In this document: positions 1-5,668 of the stretch, one piece after another
How positions within the stretch are numbered: position 1 is the stretch's first letter
Layout of the letters: every line of letters begins with the position of its first letter
Notes under the pieces: generated by a model
Told to the model about the DNA's origin: nothing
Databases searched by the model: none
The model's input: only the letters and a program-made list of their open reading frames with translations
DNA from: a bacterium
Lineage (GTDB): Bacteria > Patescibacteriota > Microgenomatia > UBA1400 > PJMF01
Direction: 5' to 3'
NCBI GenBank assembly: GCA_900299155.1
Contig: OMIS01000061.1
Location: forward strand, 1-5,668
Length of the DNA: 5,668 nt
Position numbers and translations under genes: made by a program

Positions 1-675
1 ATCTGATATATCTAGAATAAACTCTCCATCTTCAATTGACATCCCAACAGGCAAATTATTCTGATTATGTATTAATGTAATCTGAACCATGTATTCATAC
101 CTCATAAGTTCAGGAAAGTATTCTCTAAATGTAGGCTCAATTTTAGCTGTCATAAACTTTGTATTATCAGTCTTTGCCATAGGCATAATTTCTGTAAGAG
201 GCAAGTAATTATAGACTTCGGCAAGTGCATTTTCTAAAATATCAATAGCTTCATCTAAAACCTCACCTTCCAGCAAAGGATTAATATTTGGCTCACAAGT
301 TTGGTAATAAGTTACAACTGGCTCAGGAATTTTTGAGAGCATAGTGCCTGAATCATTTCTCGGACTAGTGTTTGAAGTAAGCCCATTTAGAACAAGACTA
401 GCATGTCTTGAGAGTCCAATCGCTTCAAGCCATCGCACAAATAGCATCAATTGACTTGATTGATCATTTTCATTACCTACTTGTATCCACGGACACTCAG
501 CAACTGATGCAATTAGGTTAATTTGTCGATACTTTTCAGGACCAATTGAATCAGGAGTAAAGGATCTTCCAGTCTGGCCGCTACTCTGCTCGCATCTTCC
601 AATGCCACATTCACTACAGGTAGTTTGGCGAAATTGAGCGTTAATTATTTGAAATGCAGGTTCAGTTTCTTTCAT
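1..675 (-). CDS. hypothetical protein with N-terminal cysteine cluster, 3' end outside the window
   Basis: I do not recognise this protein. The frame is open from the ATG at 675-673 to the left edge, giving 225 visible residues without a stop, so the C-terminus is missing. Near the N-terminus three cysteines lie close together (C20, C23, C28; spacing C-x2-C-x4-C), with two more at C61 and C127. This could be a small metal site, but no known zinc or iron-sulfur pattern is matched and that reading is inference. There is no signal peptide and no membrane segment. Residues about 136-157 are acidic and look helical (LLEGEVLDEAIDILENALAE). The start is well supported: an AAGGGAG Shine-Dalgarno site lies 6 nt upstream, and the ATG overlaps the TGA of the upstream 471-residue gene in an ATGA junction. 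This indicates one transcript, translational coupling and probably related roles. That it is a gene is fairly secure from frame length, start context and junction; its function is unknown. Confidence 0.8.
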   Translation of the reverse strand, partial: MKETEPAFQIINAQFRQTTCSECGIGRCEQSSGQTGRSFTPDSIGPEKYRQINLIASVAECPWIQVGNENDQSSQLMLFVRWLEAIGLSRHASLVLNGLTSNTSPRNDSGTMLSKIPEPVVTYYQTCEPNINPLLEGEVLDEAIDILENALAEVYNYLPLTEIMPMAKTDNTKFMTAKIEPTFREYFPELMRYEYMVQITLIHNQNNLPVGMSIEDGEFILDISD

Positions 676-2087
676 GAGCGTCTCCCTTGTGGTAATCCTT
701 TTAATTCTTGATTCTTCTTTTCTCTTCTAGTCGGCTTGTGTTGAATATCTTGTTCTGGAAGTTGTTTAGCAGTGGGTAGTACACCATTTGTATGAACAAC
801 TTCTGATATCGGACAATTTGGAATATTAAAATATTTGATAGCTGCGGTATCTACGATTTGCTCAATATCTGGATTCCCAGTAAATGGTGTGTACAGCACC
901 CCATTGGAGGTATATGAAACAAGATATCCAGACTCATCACTTCCATTTGTGTTGTGAATGATTCCAACAGCTCCACTCAGTAACTGTTCTATACTCTTAA
1001 AATATATTTGACGTGCGTCATAGTGTGTTAATTTCAACTGTGGTGGAAGTAAATACACTAGCAATGGATTCTGTTCGTCTCTATAGATATGTGTGCCTGG
1101 GAGTAAAACATCAGCTATAGGATGTACTCTGCGTACATCATGATAATTTCTATATTCCTTTGAACGTTTGTTCATGCTGAGTATACCGATTTGCCAACAG
1201 TAATAGATATGGTCTTTGCCAGCACAGTACCCCACCTGAATTGGCGTATCACCCTTTTCTAATTCTTCAACAATATATGAATATGGGTCGACTGTGCTTG
1301 CTACTTGGTTATGTGAAGGTGTACTTCTCCTATGTTCACCCATTGCTTTTCGGATAACACGTCGAGGTTCTTTCTTTGGCTGTTTGGCATTTCTATGTTT
1401 TGAAATAACATCGAGAATCCCAGGATTAATAACGGTGTGATCCTCGGTACTGTTGGTAACTAATGCACCGGTATCAGCATTAAAAAAACCAATTGGGGCG
1501 TAGTAGCACAATCTATCAGTACTACTTACTCCAATTTGGATGTATTCACCTGAGATAATCTCTTTAACAGCTGGATATATAGGATCTGTAGGATCTAGAT
1601 AGTATTCATCCTCATCTTCTAAAAACAAGGTAATGACGCCAGTTTGCTTATGTACTATTGCTTGGCTAATTGTTCTAAATTGTTCTAAAAATCGTAATGC
1701 AAGCTCATACTGAGGGAAGATTATATCTCTGGGAGATATTGTTTGCCCATATAAAGTATTTGCTCTAGGTACAACCTGAATATTATTTTCTGTATTGAGA
1801 GTAAAATAGAGGTTATTTTTTCCAATACTGCCAAACTGTACGCTACCTCTCTGATTAAGTTTACATAACAAATCAAGTACCTTTGGATTTAAGTGCAAAC
1901 GTATTTGGTTTTCTGCAATTTGTATGTATACTGCTTCCCCTGCTAAGATAAATGCTAATTGTGGAATTAACGTTAATTCATAAATTTCATCAATTACTGC
2001 TACTACTTCTTTAAATAGCACTAAGGTACTAGCTTCATGTCCTAAGGAACCTACAACTTGTTCTATGACAGCTTCTTTAAATAGCAT
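672..2087 (-). CDS. hypothetical repeat-containing protein, 471 residues
   Basis: I do not recognise the family. The protein has no signal peptide or membrane segment and should be cytoplasmic. It is rich in predicted beta strands and carries internal repeats. Residues about 173-229 and 272-329 align over some 57 positions, sharing G180/G279, IQxG at 183-186 and 283-286, D191/D292, YY at 195-196 and 295-296, IG at 199-200 and 300-301, P222/P323 and DV at 226-227 and 326-327. A third, weaker copy of the core lies at 81-95 (G81, VQFG 83-86, N91, L93, F95). Segments at about 131-175 and 363-418 may be further diverged units. A basic, probably disordered linker (about 230-262, many K/R) separates the two best repeats, and the C-terminal tail (about 451-471) is also basic. 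The basic parts could contact nucleic acid or another acidic partner; that is inference. The ATG at 2087 is the first in the frame after an upstream in-frame TAA and lacks a clear ribosome binding site. The TGA stop overlaps the next gene's ATG. Confidence 0.85.
   Translation of the reverse strand: MLFKEAVIEQVVGSLGHEASTLVLFKEVVAVIDEIYELTLIPQLAFILAGEAVYIQIAENQIRLHLNPKVLDLLCKLNQRGSVQFGSIGKNNLYFTLNTENNIQVVPRANTLYGQTISPRDIIFPQYELALRFLEQFRTISQAIVHKQTGVITLFLEDEDEYYLDPTDPIYPAVKEIISGEYIQIGVSSTDRLCYYAPIGFFNADTGALVTNSTEDHTVINPGILDVISKHRNAKQPKKEPRRVIRKAMGEHRRSTPSHNQVASTVDPYSYIVEELEKGDTPIQVGYCAGKDHIYYCWQIGILSMNKRSKEYRNYHDVRRVHPIADVLLPGTHIYRDEQNPLLVYLLPPQLKLTHYDARQIYFKSIEQLLSGAVGIIHNTNGSDESGYLVSYTSNGVLYTPFTGNPDIEQIVDTAAIKYFNIPNCPISEVVHTNGVLPTAKQLPEQDIQHKPTRREKKNQELKGLPQGRRS
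682..688 (-). promoter_or_regulatory. Shine-Dalgarno site of the cysteine-cluster gene
   Basis: On the minus strand the sequence reads AAGGGAG, then 6 nt, then ATG at 675-673. It contains the GGAG core and has good spacing. It lies inside the last codons of the upstream gene. It is the clearest ribosome binding site in the window and fixes the start of the downstream gene. Confidence 0.7.
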
Positions 2088-2118
2088 TTTTTATTTCGTG
2101 TGGAATTGACTGTGTAGT

Positions 2119-2147
2119 AGTTTAATCCTGAGGCACTATTCCAGCAA
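2119..2147 (-). promoter_or_regulatory. weak sigma70-like promoter candidate for the hypothetical gene pair
   Basis: In the 96-bp spacer between the GT-C gene and the 471-residue gene, the minus strand reads TTGCTG (2147-2142), a 17-nt gap, then TAAACT (2124-2119). These match the -35 consensus at 3 of 6 positions and the -10 at 4 of 6, so the optimal spacing is the main support. Transcription would begin some 25 nt upstream of the ATG at 2087. In AT-rich DNA such matches arise easily by chance, so this is only a candidate. No convincing terminator for the GT-C gene lies in the spacer, so read-through into the pair is equally possible. Confidence 0.25.
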
Positions 2148-2183
2148 TGTAGTGGAAATGTGTAGAGTGAGTACAACTAGTAT

Positions 2184-3773
2184 CTACTTCAGTCTAATTT
2201 GATAGATGTTGCAAGCATCCATACATCCTGAAGAAACTAATTCAAAAGTAAATACAGTTTTGTAATATTCATAATCTGAAATAACAGATTGCTGGTGAGT
2301 GATGTAGGAATTACTAATGTAGACCTTTTTACCTGCTCTAATCCAATCAATGTACCCATCAATAAGATTCTCATAGTTAACGTCCGAACCCCATACCGTT
2401 TGTCCCTTAGCTATAAACTCCTGATGCTGTGAAAGAGGTACAACACGATACGTACCGTCTTGATATGCATCAACTAAAAATGGTGGTAATGCAGTAATAA
2501 ATATCACGGGTGAAGCATCTTGATTGGGATGCTCTTTAGTAAATGAGTTAAAGTGCTTAATTGCTTCGTATTGCCAGGCGGCACTTCTTCCTAAAATATT
2601 TGCTGAAAAAATTTCTTTATACAGTTTAGTTTGGGTGGAAATTTGTACTATTAGTACAAAGCAAAAAATTAAAGTTGCTATGTAAACTGATGTTTTTCTT
2701 ATAATTTCATGTAGCAGTAAGCTGCTCCCTATAGTAAATAAAATAATAGTAAAAATAATGTATCTACTATCAACTGTATAAAAAAAGATTACTAATGCGA
2801 ATTGAGAAATGAACTGTGCCAAAAGCACTAGTGCTTGGTAGATGTTGTATTTATCATGTGATAGAAAATACTTATAAAGTAATATTAAAAAAGCTACGCC
2901 CATCGGAATGGAGGTTAGTGGCGTCGTTTGCCATAAGAAATGTGCTCTAGTAGTGAAAAGTGCCTGTAGATAGCTTACTGAGTTTATATTGAATAGTTCT
3001 AAAGAAAAATAGGGACTATTTCCTACTAGTATATTCGTTAAGATCGAGTAATTAAAAAGTAAAAGAATTTCATTATTTGATATAGTAATATATGCAATTC
3101 CACCAATTAGAATGAAGAAAAATACAGCTAATAACTTGTATGATTTATTACTGATCAATCGTATCAATACTATTGCAACTGCCGCGGCTGCAAGAGGAAA
3201 TGCAGAGTACTTCGTGGCAACAAGTGCAAGACTTATCAGCAAAAGAGTAAAAAAAACCTTATATCCTATCTCGCCTTTTTTTAATAAAAGCGCAATTAAA
3301 ACTGCAAATAAAAATAAACAAAGATTTTCGCTCATTGGAATTGTTGGAAGCCACAATACATATGCATGAGAAAGATATAGAATTATCGCAAACAGTAGTA
3401 GTAACTTGCTATTTGTAGTGTATAAAACAATCCAAGAAATCGTGCAAACAGTAGCTAGTAAAAGAAAAATATTAACCAAGTAAAAGGTTTGTGGACTGCT
3501 ATTTACGAGATAGCCAGTTGATAGAACACATGAGTATAAAGGTGGTACCCAGTAGGAAATTACAGATTGTTTATATGTAAGCGCAAGGGTGTTTGCTACT
3601 ACTAAGTTCCTAGCTGAAAGTGAATATAGTAAACCATCTGGATATGGTTCTAAATTGTATAGAGTATGTGATTGCTGAAGTAATGCTGGTAGTGTAGATA
3701 CTAAAATAATTAGTATACTTACGACAACAATATATATAGGTTTTATCTTTGTGAAAAAAGTATGTAAATACAC
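2184..3773 (-). CDS. GT-C type membrane glycosyltransferase (GT39/GT83/PMT-like), 529 residues
   Basis: This is probably a multi-pass transferase that moves a sugar from a polyprenyl-phosphate donor to a glycan, lipid or protein outside the membrane. After one N-terminal hydrophobic span (about 12-30) comes an external loop with D46 in EPYPDGLLY, followed by ARN (54-56) and PPLYS (77-81). This matches the GT-C pattern in which an early loop aspartate is catalytic. E149 in PMSEN sits where these enzymes often keep a second acidic residue, and DSRY (335-338) resembles the conserved arginine motif ahead of a late span. I count roughly ten to twelve hydrophobic segments up to about residue 379. 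A soluble domain of about 150 residues follows, ending with a C517-x3-C521 pair. The start is GTG at 3773-3771; an in-frame TGA (3788-3786) lies just upstream, and no ATG occurs until far into the protein. There is no good ribosome binding site. The stop is TAG. Donor and acceptor cannot be read from the sequence. GT-C type is fairly sure; the exact CAZy family is not. Confidence 0.82.
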   Translation of the reverse strand: MYLHTFFTKIKPIYIVVVSILIILVSTLPALLQQSHTLYNLEPYPDGLLYSLSARNLVVANTLALTYKQSVISYWVPPLYSCVLSTGYLVNSSPQTFYLVNIFLLLATVCTISWIVLYTTNSKLLLLFAIILYLSHAYVLWLPTIPMSENLCLFLFAVLIALLLKKGEIGYKVFFTLLLISLALVATKYSAFPLAAAAVAIVLIRLISNKSYKLLAVFFFILIGGIAYITISNNEILLLFNYSILTNILVGNSPYFSLELFNINSVSYLQALFTTRAHFLWQTTPLTSIPMGVAFLILLYKYFLSHDKYNIYQALVLLAQFISQFALVIFFYTVDSRYIIFTIILFTIGSSLLLHEIIRKTSVYIATLIFCFVLIVQISTQTKLYKEIFSANILGRSAAWQYEAIKHFNSFTKEHPNQDASPVIFITALPPFLVDAYQDGTYRVVPLSQHQEFIAKGQTVWGSDVNYENLIDGYIDWIRAGKKVYISNSYITHQQSVISDYEYYKTVFTFELVSSGCMDACNIYQIRLK

Positions 3774-3786
3774 TTTCTTAGTGTAT
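3768..3786. repeat. perfect 7-bp inverted repeat between the divergent genes
   Basis: ATACACT (3768-3774) and AGTGTAT (3780-3786) are perfect complements around a 5-nt centre, TTCTT. The left arm covers the GTG start of the GT-C gene and the right arm lies in the 23-bp gap before the methyltransferase. It could be a regulator-binding site serving both genes, or a hairpin over the GTG start. On the minus strand the right arm also reads TGATACACT, which resembles an extended -10 element and would place transcription almost at the GTG. The repeat itself is certain; any function is inference, and a short AT-rich palindrome may be chance. Confidence 0.4.
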
Positions 3787-3796
3787 CAAGTATTCT

Positions 3797-4453
3797 ATGA
3801 TAATGAAAGGTTTCATGAAGCTACCCCTGACAAAAAAATCTGAAGTACAAAAGCAGTATCCTCAAGGAATTGATAAACTTGAAATTGGTTCTGGGGAACA
3901 TCCCGAATCTGGATACATACATCTTGATATACAAAAGACAAAGGATTTAGAAATACTTGGAGATGTTCGTAAAATGCCAATCCCTGATAATTTTGTTGCT
4001 GAGGATATAAGAGCAGTGCACATAATGGAACATTTTTGTCATCCAGAATATGCAAGTAAATCGCAACAAAAAAAAATTGGCACAACATTAGAAGTTCTTG
4101 AAGAAATTTTTAGAGTATTAAAGCCAGGAGGTAAAGTACATATTGTTACTCCAGACTTTGAAAAGATAACGCAATCTGCAGCAGCTAGGAAAATACCATT
4201 ATATTACTCACAGCGTTGGTGCGTGGGTGGTCACTTAAATGATTTTGATATACATCATTGGCTTTGGACGCATGCAGATGCTGAGGAGTGGTGTAGTGAA
4301 GTAGGATTTATTAATGTCAGAGATTGGAATCCAGTCAAAAGTTGGAGTGATCGAATAAAATTAAATTGGTCTTCACCCCTTGAGGGTGAGAATGAAAGTT
4401 GGTACAGAACTGAGTGGTATCACTGGCTCTTTATTGAAGCTACTAAACCTTAG
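3797..4453 (+). CDS. class I SAM-dependent methyltransferase (Methyltransf_11-like), 218 residues
   Basis: A soluble Rossmann-fold methyltransferase that should transfer a methyl group from S-adenosylmethionine. Motif I is LEIGSGEHPESGYIHLDI (28-45), with the glycine loop at 31-33 and the acidic D44 at the end of strand two. D56 in GDVRKMPIPD fits the adenine-side loop, IMEHF (76-80) fits strand four, and EEIFRVLKPGGKVHIVTPD (102-120) is the usual post-motif region. This resembles small predicted methyltransferases found in surface polysaccharide clusters (COG4627-like). The C-terminal part (about 140-212) is rich in W and H (GGHLNDFDIHHW, EWYHWLF) and may form the acceptor pocket. The substrate is unknown; neighbouring glycosyltransferases suggest a sugar or lipid-linked glycan. 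The start is uncertain: ATG at 3797, 3803 and 3815 are in frame. The last has an upstream AAAGG (3806-3810) with a 4-nt gap; the first has no visible ribosome binding site. The stop is TAG, overlapping the converging gene by 11 bp. Confidence 0.88.
   Translation: MIMKGFMKLPLTKKSEVQKQYPQGIDKLEIGSGEHPESGYIHLDIQKTKDLEILGDVRKMPIPDNFVAEDIRAVHIMEHFCHPEYASKSQQKKIGTTLEVLEEIFRVLKPGGKVHIVTPDFEKITQSAAARKIPLYYSQRWCVGGHLNDFDIHHWLWTHADAEEWCSEVGFINVRDWNPVKSWSDRIKLNWSSPLEGENESWYRTEWYHWLFIEATKP
3806..3810 (+). promoter_or_regulatory. possible ribosome binding site favouring the internal methyltransferase start at 3815
   Basis: AAAGG lies 4 nt before the in-frame ATG at 3815-3817. It is weak and a little close, but nothing better precedes the ATGs at 3797 or 3803. 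If it is used, the protein begins MKLPLTKK and is 212 residues long, still with the whole methyltransferase fold. The non-coding gap to the GT-C start would then be 41 bp. Confidence 0.3.
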
Positions 4454-4460
4454 TGTCTTC
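4436..4460. terminator. imperfect hairpin over the two converging stop codons
   Basis: GAAG (4436-4439) pairs with CTTC (4457-4460), ACTAA (4442-4446) pairs with TTAGT (4450-4454), and a T-G wobble (4441/4455) and one C/T mismatch (4440/4456) lie between; the loop is ACC. Both TAG stops, of the methyltransferase (4451-4453) and of the GT4 gene (4445-4443), fall inside. On the plus strand it is followed by TATAATTTTCC, a broken T-rich stretch; on the minus strand no T run follows. It could act as a weak terminator for the methyltransferase or a 3'-end stabiliser. The stem is AT-rich and not strong. Confidence 0.35.
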
Positions 4461-5668
4461 TATAATTTTCCTGAATCTATCTTTAAAAGCTGTAATACTG
4501 AAATAAGCACTTCTCTGTACCGCACTCTTCATAAATTTCTTTCTCAGTTCATCATCCCGAGTGATTTGTGTTGTAAAAGATTTAAGCTCTTCTCTTGTAT
4601 TCCATACATACCCTGAATCTCTAGTAATAATTTCAGGTTGACCACCTCTATTTATTACAATAGGCACGCATCCAGCAGCCATAGCTTCGACAGTAGTTAT
4701 GCCAAAATGCTCCATTAAAATTGGCTGCTTATTTGGATCTTGGTCAAGACCTGTAGCATGCCAATATATTTTAGATTGTTCAAGTATCTCCTTAAGTTTA
4801 TTGAATGGGATCCCAATATGAAAATGAATTGGATAGTCACCTGCTTCTGAGACACAATTTTCGAAATAGTCTTGATGGTTCTTACCTTCATGTATACTTC
4901 CAATAAAGTGTAATTCCCATGTGTTGTCTATTAACTTTTTGTCCACTAGGTCCTTAAATACACGAATTAACTCCAACTGCTTTTTAGAATGTCCAGTAAC
5001 GAAGAAACGACCTATGTGTGTAATCCAGTTCTTTTTTTCTTGTCCTGGTGTAAAGGCTTTCGTATTAACTGGAGGATACAGTACTTCACTAGGCAAATTC
5101 CAATACTTTTGTATCCAAAACTGGCAGAAATTGGAAATAGTGATGACCTTTTTGTATGATTGTAAATCTCCTAATGTTGTAACACTTGGGCCGCCATGTA
5201 ATCTCATTTCCCACTTTGGAAAATATGATTTAAAAATGTTGTAAAAAACATAGCGAATATTTGGTATAGTTAATTTAAGCAACGCAATTTTATCTAATTT
5301 TTGCGAATCTTGCTCAATAGTAAATTTTTTAATTGCTGTCTGAGTAGTAAATGAAAAGACAACTGAATTCCTTGTTTGAACATATCTGTGAGATGTAGGT
5401 ATGATGTTTTGATTATTTGATTTAAAAGTAAGTTTCTCAATTGAAGAAAAATTGAATGTTGGTAGATATAGTTCTACCGCTAGATTATGGATAGAATTAC
5501 TTGATAAAAATATTGTTGAGTTAGTACCTAGCCATTTATATATATTCCCATTGCGATATTCATCACCAGTAAATCCTTCAAACATAGTAGGATATATAAA
5601 AAAATTTTTGAAACTAGGTAAAAGTATATATCTCTTGCAAAATTCCCATGGGTTTAGATATATTTCTC
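4443..5668 (-). CDS. GT4-family glycosyltransferase with an all-beta segment, 5' end outside the window
   Basis: A cytoplasmic retaining glycosyltransferase of GT-B fold, expected to use a nucleotide-sugar donor in building a surface glycan. The frame is open to the right edge (407 residues visible), so the ATG at 5585-5583 (visible residue 28) is probably internal and the true start lies outside. In visible numbering, residues about 28-137 look like a beta-sandwich, opening with FEGFTGDEY and KWLG. The end of the N-terminal Rossmann domain follows (about 157-205, with YKKVITISNF and VLYPPVN). The catalytic C-terminal domain has IGRF (218-221) and KK (228-229), which should hold the donor phosphates, IYWHATGL (300-307), and the GT4 E-x7-E pair E319/E327 in EHFGITTVEAMAAG. 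GGQPEII (341-347) fits the donor-side loop. The stop TAG lies within the methyltransferase's 3' end. Donor sugar and acceptor cannot be told. The family call is secure; the beta segment as a separate fold is inferred from its alternating pattern. Confidence 0.9.
   Translation of the reverse strand, partial: EIYLNPWEFCKRYILLPSFKNFFIYPTMFEGFTGDEYRNGNIYKWLGTNSTIFLSSNSIHNLAVELYLPTFNFSSIEKLTFKSNNQNIIPTSHRYVQTRNSVVFSFTTQTAIKKFTIEQDSQKLDKIALLKLTIPNIRYVFYNIFKSYFPKWEMRLHGGPSVTTLGDLQSYKKVITISNFCQFWIQKYWNLPSEVLYPPVNTKAFTPGQEKKNWITHIGRFFVTGHSKKQLELIRVFKDLVDKKLIDNTWELHFIGSIHEGKNHQDYFENCVSEAGDYPIHFHIGIPFNKLKEILEQSKIYWHATGLDQDPNKQPILMEHFGITTVEAMAAGCVPIVINRGGQPEIITRDSGYVWNTREELKSFTTQITRDDELRKKFMKSAVQRSAYFSITAFKDRFRKIIEDTKV

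Noticed and set aside
672..677. TGA read as glycine (code 25), as in Absconditabacteria/Gracilibacteria
   Set aside because: Long frames contain no in-frame TGA where glycine would be expected, and the TGA here forms a normal ATGA stop/start overlap with a ribosome binding site.
2139..2157. Inverted repeat TTCCA/TGGAA in the 96-bp spacer as a terminator of the GT-C gene
   Set aside because: The stem is only 5 bp with a 9-nt loop and no T run follows it on the minus strand.
3112..3369. Open frame of 85 codons on the plus strand inside the GT-C gene
   Set aside because: It lies wholly opposite a well-supported membrane protein gene, has no recognisable motif, and its Lys/Asn/Ala-rich product is what antisense reading of hydrophobic codons gives.
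4068..4076. Run of nine A in the methyltransferase as a programmed slippage site
   Set aside because: The gene reads through in one frame to a normal end with all motifs intact. Such runs are common in AT-rich genes, and nothing shows a useful alternative product.
4921..5244. Open frame of 107 codons on the plus strand inside the GT4 gene
   Set aside because: It is antisense to the conserved GT4 region, which is certain by motif; no domain or ribosome binding site supports it. The same applies to smaller frames at 3813-4088 (minus), 4380-4616 (plus) and 4715-4903 (minus).
5583..5585. ATG as the start of the GT4 gene
   Set aside because: The frame stays open for 27 more codons to the window edge, and a GT4 enzyme needs more N-terminal Rossmann sequence than would remain, so the start is most likely outside the window.
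1..5668. CRISPR array, tRNA or rRNA genes, transposon ends
   Set aside because: Reading both strands I saw no regularly spaced direct repeats, no tRNA-like cloverleaf in the few non-coding bases, and no transposase or terminal inverted repeats.

Overview
The window is AT-rich (the first 60 bases are about 32% GC by count). It carries five protein-coding genes packed with almost no non-coding DNA. Two are cut by the window edges. I see no RNA genes, insertion sequences, CRISPR arrays or long repeats. The standard bacterial code fits: TGA is the stop of the 471-residue gene, and the long frames carry no in-frame TGA. Low GC, tight spacing, weak or absent Shine-Dalgarno sites at most starts, and a GT-C / methyltransferase / GT4 surface-sugar cluster would suit a small-genome bacterium such as a Patescibacteria (CPR) member. 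This placement is inference from style and no marker gene supports it.

Left part (1-2087, minus strand): two genes I do not recognise. The first in transcription order encodes 471 residues without membrane segments. It is built from repeated beta-rich units, of which two of about 57 residues align clearly, with a basic linker between them. Its TGA stop overlaps the ATG of the next gene in an ATGA junction with a good Shine-Dalgarno site, so the two are probably translated together. The second gene runs off the left edge and has a cysteine cluster near its start.

Middle (2184-3773, minus strand): a 529-residue multi-pass membrane protein of GT-C type (GT39/GT83/PMT-like), with a soluble C-terminal domain. 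Such enzymes usually move a sugar from a polyprenyl-linked donor onto an acceptor on the outer face of the membrane. It is followed by a 96-bp spacer before the hypothetical pair, with a weak promoter candidate.

Right part (3797-5668): a class I SAM-dependent methyltransferase on the plus strand, divergent from the GT-C gene with only 23 bp between the annotated start codons. Converging on it from the right is a GT4-family glycosyltransferase, cut at its 5' end by the window edge. The two converging genes overlap by 11 bp, and an imperfect hairpin covers both stop codons. The GT4 protein has an all-beta segment ahead of the catalytic domain. The GT-C enzyme, the methyltransferase and the GT4 enzyme most likely serve assembly and decoration of a cell-surface glycan. 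The hypothetical pair may or may not belong to that pathway.
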